From Metabacillus sp. KUDC1714 (GTDB lineage Bacteria; Bacillota; Bacilli; Bacillales; Bacillaceae), in NCBI RefSeq assembly GCF_014217835.1, contig NZ_CP055263.1:434001-498000 (forward strand): a stretch of 64,000 nucleotides of DNA. The letters run 5' to 3'. The notes under the pieces were generated by a model that worked only from the letters and a program-made list of their open reading frames with translations, had not been told where the DNA came from and did not search any database. Below, piece after piece: positions 56,636-64,000 of the stretch. Numbering within the stretch: position 1 is the first letter of the stretch; every line of letters starts with the position of its first letter. A program made the translations under genes and the position numbers.

Positions 56636-56892
56636 GAACACCAAAAAGCCCCTTCATTACTGAAGGGGCGAAATATTCGCGGTACCACCCTACTTAGGAT
56701 TAAAACACAAATAATCCTCACTCGGTAATCTAACGGTTAAACCGTCTTTTTCTACTCAGTTGACCTTTTCAAAAAAGAAGCTCATGGACGTAATTCACGG
56801 AGTATCTATATGCTGATTTCCACCACCCATCAGCTCTCTATAAAAGGGAGATCTCCACTACTGAACCCAATCTCAGCGATTTCATATATAGT
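56636..56892 (-). promoter_or_regulatory. Tyrosine T-box leader of tyrS
   Basis: On the minus strand the T-box sequence AGGGTGGTACCGCG (56678-56691) is present exactly, followed by the terminator GCCCCTTCA/TGAAGGGGC with T5 (56643-56669), which competes with the antiterminator. Stem I begins near 56885 with the AGTA motif. A UAC triplet (56790-56792) after GAAU on the 3' side of the specifier loop fits tyrosine; a second UAC nearby is a less likely choice. Uncharged tRNA-Tyr would pair with the specifier and the NCCA with the T-box to allow tyrS transcription. Confidence 0.9.
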
Positions 56893-56904
56893 TATGATAA
56901 ATGA

Positions 56905-56934
56905 ATTTTAACCATAAACTCAGGTGAATGTCAA
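56905..56934 (-). promoter_or_regulatory. Promoter of the tyrS T-box transcript
   Basis: On the minus strand TTGACA (56929-56934), 18 bases and TAAAAT (56905-56910), upstream of the T-box leader. Confidence 0.75.
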
Positions 56935-57037
56935 TTGTTTGATGAATAATCACACTTTTAAAATAAGATTTGACCGTAAAGGCTACCTCTTATCCCATTC
57001 CCTTTATGACAAAACCCTACAAAATATGCGTTTTTTT

Positions 57038-57062
57038 TGGTATAATAAGTTGATTCGGGGGG
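57038..57062 (+). promoter_or_regulatory. Extended -10 promoter and ribosome site of the PBP gene
   Basis: TGGTATAAT (57038-57046) is an extended -10; a TACAAA at 57018-57023 is a weak -35 with 17-base spacing. GGGGGG (57057-57062) is the ribosome site. The predicted transcript starts at about 57053, leaving a leader of only a few bases. Confidence 0.65.
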
Positions 57063-57063
57063 A

Positions 57064-59955
57064 TTGCATAATGAAAAAAAGGATGAAAAACTTAGGCGCT
57101 TCACGCCTTTTAACAAAGATGTAGTTAAAGGCTTTCGGATATCATATAACGTTATAGGAAATCTTCTTTTATTATTTCTAGTCATTGGCCTCATTGGCAT
57201 GTGCTTTGCTGGAGGTGTTGGTGCTGGATATTTCGCTTCATTAGTAAAAGATGAACCCATTCGTTCATTTGAAGTTATGAAAAATGATATTTATAATTAT
57301 GAAGAATCTTCAGAGGTATACTTTGCAAATAACGTATATCTAGGAAAATTAAGCGCGGACATTGATCGTGAGGAAGTAAAATTAGAAGATATATCAGAGC
57401 ATGTCATTAATGCAGTCATTGCAACTGAGGATGAGCTATTTTATGAGCATGAAGGTGTTGTACCGAAAGCAATCATGCGTGCTTTGTTTCAAGAGTTCAC
57501 AAATGCTGCAGTTCAAACTGGTGGTAGTACTCTTACACAACAATTAATTAAAAATCAAATATTAACAAATGAAGTTTCATTTGATCGGAAGGCAAAAGAA
57601 ATTCTTTTAGCACTACGCTTAGAGAAGTTCTTTGAAAAAGATGAAATTATCGAGGCCTATTTAAATGTAACGGATTTTGGACGTAATTCAAATGGAAGAA
57701 ATATCGCCGGTATTCAAGCCGCTGCTAAGGGTATTTTTGGTGTTGAAGCAAAAAACTTAAACATCGCACAATCTGCCTTTATTGCAGGTTTGCCGCAAAG
57801 TCCTTTCGGCTATACACCATTTTCTAATGATGGCGGTGCTATAAAAGATAATCTTGATCCTGGGATTAACCGTATGAAAACTGTATTAAGTCGAATGTAT
57901 TCTGGAGGATATATTACAAAAGCAGAATACCAAGATGCATTAGCATATGATATTCGAGCAAACTTAACAGCGAAAAAGCCAACTCCTATCGACGAGTATC
58001 CTTATTTAACTTATGAAGTTGAGGATCGTGTAAATAAAATAATTATGGTTCAACTTGCGAAAAAAGATGGATATACAGAAGAAGAATTGAACAAAGATAG
58101 TGATCTTTATAACCAGTACTATTCTTTAGCAGATGATGAGATCAGGCATAATGGCTATCGTATTCATACCACAATTAATAAAGAAATCTACGACAAAATG
58201 CAAGATGTCGCCGCTCAGTATGAATATTATGGTAGTGATAAACCACAAGAGGTAAAAGACCCCGATACAGGAGAATTAAAAACTGTTCAAGAGCCGGTTG
58301 AAGTCGGTGGAGTCTTAATCGAAAATAGTACAGGAAAAATGATTAGTTTTGTTGGAGGACGAGACTTTGATCGTGAAAACTTAAACCATGCAACACAAGC
58401 CGAGCGTCCAAATGGTTCTACTATGAAACCATTGCTTGTCTACGCTCCAGCAATGGAAATAGGAAAATCACAACCTGGTTCTGTCATCGCAGACGTCCCT
58501 TTTTCATTAGGAAAATGGAAGCCAAAAAACTATGGTGGGGGCTATCATGGATTAACGAGTGCTAGAACAGCTTTAAAGCATTCTTATAACATTCCTGCTA
58601 TAAAAACATACATGAGTATATTAAACCAAAATCCGGTATCTTATTTAGAAAAAATGGGTTTTACAAGTCTCCAGGAAGCAGATTATACTAATGTGTCATT
58701 AAGTTTAGGTGCAATGGAGAAAGGCGTAACAGTTGAGGAAAATGTAAATGCATTTGCAACTTTTGCGAATAATGGTAAATTTATTGATGCTTACATGATA
58801 GAAAAAATTGAAACAAGTAATGGGGAAATCGTCTTTCAGCATGAAAAAGCAGAAACTAATGTATTCTCTGCTCAAACTGCTTATTTAACAATCGATATGA
58901 TGCGTGACGTTATTAGTAGCGGAACAGCTGCATCATTGAAAGGTTATCTGTCATTTAGTGCAGACTGGGCTGGTAAAACTGGAACAGGGCAAGACTATAA
59001 GGATGCTTGGTTTGTTGCGTCAAACCCTAGTGTGACATTTGGAACATGGATTGGATATGATACACCAAAACCTATTGAACAAAACTATAAAGGTTTATCT
59101 TATAGTAAACGTAATATTCTTTTATGGGCTAAATTAATGAATGTAGCTCATGATGTAAATCCTGAGTTATTAGCACCAAAAACTCGTTTCCAAAAGCCAG
59201 GTGGTATCGTAAGCCGTTCATATTGTGCATTAACCGGTGAACTTGCATCAGATCTATGTAGTAGTGCTGGTTTAGTTGCATCAGATCTATTTAATGTAAA
59301 ATATGTTCCGACAAAAGTTGATGATAGTTTAACTAAAGGAAAATACGTGGTTGTAAAAGATCAAGCCTATCAAGTCCCATCATCAGCACCTGCTGAATTT
59401 GTTCAACAGGGTGTTATGTTAAAAAAGGACATTCTTAAGAAACATGGAATAAATAGTGTTCAGGATCTAAAACGTTTATTACCTAATACAGCTAAATGGG
59501 GAAATCTTGTTGTGACAGAAGGTAAATCAATTGGGGATAATGGATCAAACCCTAGTCAAGTTAGCGGTGCCTCTATTAGTGGATCGAAATTAAGTTGGGG
59601 TTCCAATCCAGATAATGATGTTGTTGGATATCGAGTATATGCAGCAGCTAACTATTCTACTAGTTATAAAAAAGTTGCAAGTATTCATGCATCAAGCACA
59701 TTATCTGTAACTGTTGGTTCATCACCTGCTGCGTATTACATTGTCGCAGTTGATGTTGCAGGTCGAGAATCATCTCCATCGAATATAATAAAAGTCGGAG
59801 AATATGCAGATAAAAAGCCAGAGCCTGTAGCTACTGAGAACGAAAAAAGTAATAAAGATAATAAAGATAATAAAGATAACTCACAAACTAAACCACCAAA
59901 TAACGATAAACCAAACACACCACCAGCAGCCGATAAAACTGCTGAATCAATATAA
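57064..59955 (+). CDS. Class A penicillin-binding protein (PBP1A-like)
   Basis: A 963-residue bifunctional peptidoglycan synthase. Short cytoplasmic N terminus, one membrane helix (about 35-60), a GT51 glycosyltransferase domain (about 95-290; ATEDELFYEHEGV with the catalytic Glu near 122, STLTQQLIKNQ and RKAKEILLALRLEKFF), a transpeptidase domain (about 400-690; S452 of RPNGSTMKP, SYN in LKHSYNIPA, K637 of KTGTGQ), then a fibronectin-type III domain (about 825-910) and an unstructured Asn/Lys/Pro-rich tail. The frame given begins at a TTG directly after the ribosome site. The better-placed ATG at 57071 is in another frame, separated by a run of seven A (see findings). It is not between tyrS and acsA in B. 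subtilis as I remember it. Confidence 0.9.
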   Translation: MHNEKKDEKLRRFTPFNKDVVKGFRISYNVIGNLLLLFLVIGLIGMCFAGGVGAGYFASLVKDEPIRSFEVMKNDIYNYEESSEVYFANNVYLGKLSADIDREEVKLEDISEHVINAVIATEDELFYEHEGVVPKAIMRALFQEFTNAAVQTGGSTLTQQLIKNQILTNEVSFDRKAKEILLALRLEKFFEKDEIIEAYLNVTDFGRNSNGRNIAGIQAAAKGIFGVEAKNLNIAQSAFIAGLPQSPFGYTPFSNDGGAIKDNLDPGINRMKTVLSRMYSGGYITKAEYQDALAYDIRANLTAKKPTPIDEYPYLTYEVEDRVNKIIMVQLAKKDGYTEEELNKDSDLYNQYYSLADDEIRHNGYRIHTTINKEIYDKMQDVAAQYEYYGSDKPQEVKDPDTGELKTVQEPVEVGGVLIENSTGKMISFVGGRDFDRENLNHATQAERPNGSTMKPLLVYAPAMEIGKSQPGSVIADVPFSLGKWKPKNYGGGYHGLTSARTALKHSYNIPAIKTYMSILNQNPVSYLEKMGFTSLQEADYTNVSLSLGAMEKGVTVEENVNAFATFANNGKFIDAYMIEKIETSNGEIVFQHEKAETNVFSAQTAYLTIDMMRDVISSGTAASLKGYLSFSADWAGKTGTGQDYKDAWFVASNPSVTFGTWIGYDTPKPIEQNYKGLSYSKRNILLWAKLMNVAHDVNPELLAPKTRFQKPGGIVSRSYCALTGELASDLCSSAGLVASDLFNVKYVPTKVDDSLTKGKYVVVKDQAYQVPSSAPAEFVQQGVMLKKDILKKHGINSVQDLKRLLPNTAKWGNLVVTEGKSIGDNGSNPSQVSGASISGSKLSWGSNPDNDVVGYRVYAAANYSTSYKKVASIHASSTLSVTVGSSPAAYYIVAVDVAGRESSPSNIIKVGEYADKKPEPVATENEKSNKDNKDNKDNSQTKPPNNDKPNTPPAADKTAESI

Positions 59956-59985
59956 AGTATAAATATTGATTAAATGAAAATCCCA

Positions 59986-60015
59986 GGGAATCAGATCATT
60001 ACTGATTCCCTATTT
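59986..60015 (+). terminator. Terminator after the PBP gene
   Basis: GGGAATCAG, 7-base loop, CTGATTCCC and TATTTT. Confidence 0.85.
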
Positions 60016-60041
60016 TAAGAACCAATTCAGTTAATAACACA

Positions 60042-60094
60042 AAAAGTCAGAGATTGTTTATTGGAAATATCCAATGCTAATCTCTGACTTTTTA
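60042..60094 (-). terminator. Terminator after acsA
   Basis: AAAAGTCAGAGATT and AATCTCTGACTTTT arms (60042-60093) around an inner stem; T-rich on both sides. It works for acsA on the minus strand. Confidence 0.85.
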
Positions 60095-60130
60095 TATGTT
60101 AACTATATAACCTTGATATATTTACAACAA

Positions 60131-61846
60131 TCAATCTTCCATCGTCGAAAGATCACCTGTTGGTAAATCAAGTTCCCAAGCCTTTAATACACGGCGCATA
60201 ATTTTACCACTTCGTGTTTTCGGTAGCTTATCACGGAATTCTATTTCACGTGGTGCAGCATGTGCAGCTAAACCTTTCTTAACAAAAGTACGAATTTCTT
60301 CTTTTAACTCATCAGAAGCTTCATACCCTTCACGAAGCGCTACAAACGCCTTAATAATTTCCCCTCTTACTGGGTCAGGCTTCCCGATAACACCTGCTTC
60401 TGCAATCGCTGGATGCTCGATAAGCTTACTTTCGACTTCAAAAGGACCAACACGTTCACCAGAAGTCATGATAACATCATCAATTCTACCTTGGAACCAA
60501 AAATACCCTTCTTCATCCATATAGGCTGAATCACCTGATACATACCAATCACCTGGCATAAAATAAGATTCATATTTTTCTTGATTGTTCCAAATGGTAT
60601 GCATCATGGATGGCCAACCTTTCTTTATCGCCAAATTCCCCATTCGATAAGGTGGTAGTTCATTTCCTTGATCATCTACAATCGCAGCTTCAACACCTGG
60701 AATTGGTTTTCCCATTGATCCAGGCTTAATTTCCATACATGGATAGTTACAAATAAGCTGTGCACCCGTCTCTGTCATCCACCATGTATCATGGATCCGT
60801 TTATTAAATACCTTCACACCCCAACGTACGACTTCAGGGTTTAGCGGTTCTCCAACACTTAGAACATGCCTTAGTGAGCTTGTATCAAATTGTTTTACTA
60901 GCTCATCACCAGCACCCATTAGCATTCTAAATGCAGTTGGTGCACTATACCAAACCGTCACACCGTAGTCCTCAATCGTTTGATACCAAGTATCTGGACT
61001 AAAGCGACCACCAACGATTACATTTGTTGCACCTGACAACCACGGTCCAAAAATACCATATACTGTTCCAGTTACCCAGCCTGGGTCAGCCGTACACCAA
61101 TATACATCTTCTTCTTTCAAATCTAATACCCATTGTGCAGTTTGATAGTGCTGAACCATCGCCTGATGAACATGAAGGACACCTTTTGGTTTACCAGTTG
61201 ATCCAGATGTATAGTGTAGAAGTAATCCATCTGTCTTTTCAACCCATTCAATGTCAATATCCTTGCTTGCTGTTTGCATTTCTGATAAAAAGTCGATGTG
61301 CTGCTTGGAATCAACAGAATTACCTACTACGACAACATGTTTTAATGATGGTAAATCACTTACTGGTATTCTATCAAGCAACTCGGGAGTTGTAACGATG
61401 ACCTTTGCATCGCTATCCTCTAAGCGATCCTTTACAGCACCTTCCATAAATGCTTCAAACAACGGACCGACAATAGCTCCCAGTTTCACTGCTCCTAAAA
61501 TCACAAAATATAATTCAGGGGTTCTCGGCATAAAAACGAAAAGACGGTCTCCTTTTTCAACATCAGCTGAACGCTTTAACACATTTGCAGCTTTATTTGA
61601 GAGCTCCTTCATTTCTTTAAACGTATATTTTTCTTCACGTTCAGGGTCGCGATAATGTAAGGCAATTTTATTTTTACGAAATGTTTCAGCATGCTTATCA
61701 ATTGCCTCATAGGCTGCATTAACACGCCCAGTTTCTGACCATGTAAAATTCTTTTCAACCTCTGACCAATCGAATGAATGATAAGCAGTATCATAATCCT
61801 GTAAATTAAAATTCCCCTTTGTCGATGGCAACGCTTCCAATTTCAT
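60131..61846 (-). CDS. acsA: Acetyl-CoA synthetase
   Basis: A 571-residue AMP-forming acetyl-CoA synthetase (acetate plus ATP plus CoA). LLHYTSGSTGKPKGVLHVHQA (about 208-228) is the adenylate P-loop, WWMTETGAQLI near 343, GDWYVSGDSAYMDEEGYFWFQGRIDDVI near 430-457, and the acetylatable lysine is K548 in LPKTRSGKIMRR. AcuA, encoded divergently at 62164, acetylates this lysine to inactivate the enzyme, and AcuC deacetylates it. ATG with GGGGGAG. The promoter is TTGTGA-17-TATAAT, with a cre about 70 bp upstream of its start. Confidence 0.96.
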   Translation of the reverse strand: MKLEALPSTKGNFNLQDYDTAYHSFDWSEVEKNFTWSETGRVNAAYEAIDKHAETFRKNKIALHYRDPEREEKYTFKEMKELSNKAANVLKRSADVEKGDRLFVFMPRTPELYFVILGAVKLGAIVGPLFEAFMEGAVKDRLEDSDAKVIVTTPELLDRIPVSDLPSLKHVVVVGNSVDSKQHIDFLSEMQTASKDIDIEWVEKTDGLLLHYTSGSTGKPKGVLHVHQAMVQHYQTAQWVLDLKEEDVYWCTADPGWVTGTVYGIFGPWLSGATNVIVGGRFSPDTWYQTIEDYGVTVWYSAPTAFRMLMGAGDELVKQFDTSSLRHVLSVGEPLNPEVVRWGVKVFNKRIHDTWWMTETGAQLICNYPCMEIKPGSMGKPIPGVEAAIVDDQGNELPPYRMGNLAIKKGWPSMMHTIWNNQEKYESYFMPGDWYVSGDSAYMDEEGYFWFQGRIDDVIMTSGERVGPFEVESKLIEHPAIAEAGVIGKPDPVRGEIIKAFVALREGYEASDELKEEIRTFVKKGLAAHAAPREIEFRDKLPKTRSGKIMRRVLKAWELDLPTGDLSTMED

Positions 61847-61881
61847 CCTAAACTCCCCCTTATGTAAGATTTTACAAATCT

Positions 61882-61975
61882 ATTATATTACAATACTACA
61901 TTTTTCACAATTTTTGAAATTAATATAATTTAATCATAATGTAAACGCTTCGATTTGTAAATAATCTTGTATAAT
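61882..61975. promoter_or_regulatory. acsA/acuABC divergent promoters with cre
   Basis: acsA (minus strand): TTGTGA (61905-61910) and TATAAT (61882-61887), 17 bases apart. acuA (plus strand): TATAAT at 61970-61975 without a good -35. Between them ATGTAAACGCTTCGAT (61939-61954) matches 14 of 16 cre positions with an intact AAACG core and overlaps the expected acuA -35 region. CcpA repression of acsA and acu by glucose is known in B. subtilis. Confidence 0.75.
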
Positions 61976-61982
61976 AGATATC

Positions 61983-62163
61983 GTGATAACCTTATCTGGT
62001 AATATCAAGATCATTTCAATGGAGGTTTATTTAAGTAGATAACATAAGCATATCAGGGCACGAATCTTTTATTTCCACTTAACTAAGTAGACTGTGAAGG
62101 TTAAACAGTTGCTTTTTTCTAGTGCCCTACTCCCTTTACACACTTTATAAAGGCGGTGACCTA
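61983..62163 (+). promoter_or_regulatory. Long acuA leader with a potential long-range stem
   Basis: About 180 bases between the acuA -10 and its ATG. AGGGCAC (62055-62061) and GTGCCCT (62122-62128) could pair across 60 bases, enclosing GACTGT...ACAGT followed by TTTTTT (about 62090-62118). This may be a regulatory fold or a plain untranslated leader; no known riboswitch motif was recognised. Confidence 0.35.
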
Positions 62164-62796
62164 ATGAAACACCCTAAGACATACAATGCAAAAGAAATTA
62201 AAACACCAAATGAAAGCATTTTAATTGAGGGGCCTATTCCTCAAGATAAGCTAGCTAGCTATAATTTCCATGATGGTTTAGTGGCATTTAGACAGCCTAA
62301 ACAACAACATAAGGCTTTAGTTGAAATAGCCGGGTTACCAGAAGGAAGAATCATTATAGCAAGAGTGCACGATATGATCGTTGGATATGTTACTTATCTT
62401 TATCCAGATCCACTAGAGAGATGGTCTGAAGGAAATATGAAAGAGTTAATAGAATTAGGTGCCATTGAAGTAGCCCCTGAATTCCGTGGTTATTCAGTAG
62501 GGAAAAATTTATTACGAGTTTCGATGATGGATGATGCAATGGAAGACTATATTATTATTACTACTGAATATTATTGGCATTGGGATCTAAAAGGATCTGG
62601 GTTAAACGTGTGGGAGTATCGAAAAGTAATGGAAAAAATGATGAACGCTGGTGGCTTAGAGTGGTACGCTACTGACGAGCCTGAGATTAGTTCACATCCA
62701 GCTAACTGTCTGATGGCAAGGATCGGAAAAAGAATTGAGCCAGAATCCATTCAACAATTTGATCGTCTACGCTTTCAAAATCGATTTATGTATTAA
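62164..62796 (+). CDS. acuA: Acetoin/acetate utilisation acetyltransferase AcuA
   Basis: A 210-residue GNAT-family protein acetyltransferase that inactivates AcsA by acetylating its catalytic lysine. The GNAT core is at about 60-150, with GAIEVAPEFRGYSVGKNLLRVSMMDDA (about 100-126), where RGYSVGKN is the acetyl-CoA P-loop. The ATG at 62164 has GGCGGTG 5 bases upstream; the frame to 62122 lacks a site. First gene of acuABC. Confidence 0.94.
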   Translation: MKHPKTYNAKEIKTPNESILIEGPIPQDKLASYNFHDGLVAFRQPKQQHKALVEIAGLPEGRIIIARVHDMIVGYVTYLYPDPLERWSEGNMKELIELGAIEVAPEFRGYSVGKNLLRVSMMDDAMEDYIIITTEYYWHWDLKGSGLNVWEYRKVMEKMMNAGGLEWYATDEPEISSHPANCLMARIGKRIEPESIQQFDRLRFQNRFMY

Positions 62797-62853
62797 GGAT
62801 TGATGGATAATAAATTAGAATTTAATAATTTTATGTTTAGGGGGCTCAACTTG

Positions 62854-63498
62854 ATGATCGTTAAACAAATAATGCACAAAAACGTGATAACTCTCAGTTC
62901 TGATGATACGATAAGTCTAGCGTTAAAGACAATGAAACAGAATAAAATCCGCCATATTCCAATCGTAAATGAGGATCACAATTTGGTTGGAATCGTGACA
63001 GAACGAGATGTAAAAGATGCTAGTCCATCGATTTTTCAGCTCGAACTAAAAGAGGACTTTTTAAATAAGCCAATTAATAGCATTATGTCTACTAATCTAA
63101 TTACAGGTCATCCGCTTGATTTTGTAGAAGAATTAGCAGCTGTTTTGATCGAAAACAATATTGGTTGTTTACCAATATTACAAGATAGTAAATTAGTGGG
63201 TATCCTTACTGAAACAGATATGTTAAATACATTTGTAAAGCTTACAGGTGCTGATCAGCCCGGCTCACATATCGAAATCAAAGTTCCTAATATAGCCGGG
63301 AAGCTAGCTGAGGTCTCGTCTATCTTACATAAAAGAAGAGTGAATATATCAAGTGTACTCGTCTATCCTGATTGTGATGATCAGTACAAAATTCTCGTAT
63401 TTCGCATACAAACAATGAACATAACTATGATCGTAAATGACTTACAAGCTGAGGGATATGATGTTTTATGGCCAAATGTATCGGGGAATGAAAGATGA
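62854..63498 (+). CDS. acuB: AcuB, CBS-pair and ACT-domain protein
   Basis: A 214-residue protein: two CBS domains (about 5-60 and 75-130, MHKNVITLSSDDTISLALKTMKQNKIRHIPIVNEDHNLVGIVTERD) and a C-terminal ACT domain (about 138-212, HIEIKVPNIAGKLAEVSSILHKRRVNISSV). It probably senses adenine nucleotides or amino acids and controls AcuA/AcuC or their targets. The ATG at 62854 has GGGGG 9 bases upstream; the TTG at 62851 is an alternative. The acuC start overlaps its stop. Confidence 0.92.
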   Translation: MIVKQIMHKNVITLSSDDTISLALKTMKQNKIRHIPIVNEDHNLVGIVTERDVKDASPSIFQLELKEDFLNKPINSIMSTNLITGHPLDFVEELAAVLIENNIGCLPILQDSKLVGILTETDMLNTFVKLTGADQPGSHIEIKVPNIAGKLAEVSSILHKRRVNISSVLVYPDCDDQYKILVFRIQTMNITMIVNDLQAEGYDVLWPNVSGNER

Positions 63499-64000
63499 CG
63501 ATAAAGGACACTGCTTTTATTTATTCACCACTATTTCAGTCTTATAAGTTTCATAATGATCATCCCTTTAATCAATTACGAGTTGAACTTACTTACGATT
63601 TATTGAAAGAAATGAAAGCAATTAATGACGAAAATATCGTTACACCTAGATTAGCTACAGAGGATGAATTAGCCCTAGTCCATGATAAAAAATATATAAA
63701 TGCAGTTAAATTAGCTGGACATGGACAATTAGATAGTGAAGATGCACTCAACTATGGAATTGGGACAGAGGACACACCAATCTTTCCAGACATGCATAAG
63801 GCAAGCGCTCTTTTAGTTGGAGGTACATTAACAGCTGTCGATTATGTGATGGAAGGAAAAGCAATACATGCAGCTAACTTTGGAGGAGGTTTACATCACG
63901 GCTTTCGCGGAAAAGCATCCGGTTTTTGCATTTACAATGATAGCTCTGTTGCGATTAAATATTTGCAAGAAAAGTATAGAGCAAGAGTACTTTATATTGA
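63495..64000 (+). CDS. acuC: AcuC deacetylase, N-terminal fragment
   Basis: An N-terminal fragment of a histone-deacetylase-family enzyme; the gene runs past the right edge. The ATG overlaps the acuB stop (ATGA). The translation starts MTIKDTAFIYSPLFQSYKFH, with HPFNQLRVELTYDLLKEM and, near the edge, NFGGGLHHGFRGKASGFCIYND, which contains the catalytic HH pair. AcuC deacetylates AcsA, reversing AcuA. The zinc-binding aspartates beyond the edge are not seen. Confidence 0.93.
   Translation, partial: MTIKDTAFIYSPLFQSYKFHNDHPFNQLRVELTYDLLKEMKAINDENIVTPRLATEDELALVHDKKYINAVKLAGHGQLDSEDALNYGIGTEDTPIFPDMHKASALLVGGTLTAVDYVMEGKAIHAANFGGGLHHGFRGKASGFCIYNDSSVAIKYLQEKYRARVLYI

Noticed and set aside
56924..57124. 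Frame beginning MNVNCLMNN that runs through the PBP start
   Set aside because: It covers the tyrS promoter and PBP promoter regions and lacks a ribosome site. Only its last codons (the ATG at 57071) matter, as noted in the findings.

Overview
The window is core chromosome of a low-GC, endospore-forming member of the Bacillaceae. The gene order from phoR/phoP through citZ-icd-mdh, pyk-pfkA, accA-accD, ytsJ, dnaE, nrnA, argGH, moaB, ackA, tpx, sppA, sspA, thiI, ezrA, hisJ, refZ, rpsD and tyrS to acsA/acuABC follows the arrangement I know from Bacillus subtilis. The organism is a spore former because ytrH, ytrI, ytfJ (gerW), sspA and refZ are present. I see no phage, CRISPR array, rRNA or tRNA gene.

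Layout. 1-8400: PhoPR, a MaoC-type protein, the TCA block mdh-icd-citZ, and membrane proteins (DUF441, YtvI, FxsA). 8600-19500: glycolysis and carbon flux (pyk, pfkA), acetyl-CoA carboxylase (accA, accD), a FadR-type regulator, malic enzyme and DNA polymerase DnaE. 19700-27800: sporulation membrane proteins YtrH/YtrI, NrnA, YtoI, YtkL, alanine dehydrogenase and an SDR. 28000-36600: argGH, moaB, an EcsC-like protein, two small unknown genes, ackA and ytxK. 36700-50000: tpx, ytfJ, ytfI, yteJ, sppA, NAD kinase, ytcJ, ytcI, sspA, thiI-nifZ and ezrA. 50100-64000: hisJ, refZ, msrC, dgcP, rpsD, tyrS, a class A PBP, acsA and the divergent acuABC, with acuC cut by the window edge. Most genes are on the minus strand.

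Metabolically the window centres on the pyruvate/acetyl-CoA/acetate node: pyk, pfkA, ytsJ, accDA, citZ-icd-mdh, ackA, acsA and acuABC. The sequence shows matching regulatory sites. There is a cre about 56 bp upstream of the inferred ackA start (activation geometry), cre-like sites at citZ and between acsA and acuA, and a perfect FadR-type dyad just downstream of the ytsJ promoter, next to a FadR-type regulator gene in the same operon. RNA-level control is visible as a tyrosyl T-box before tyrS and an S4-type leader before rpsD.

I did not find a convincing new multi-gene system. The points most worth a second look are: the FadR-type operator/regulator pair; a poly-A frame break at the start of the class A PBP; a 152-bp non-coding mobile repeat with an intact 8-bp target duplication sitting exactly in the ytrI stop codon; a second structured intergenic repeat family; a relic of an ackA 3' end with two small genes between it and intact ackA; and a duplicated candidate arginine operator around the argG promoter.
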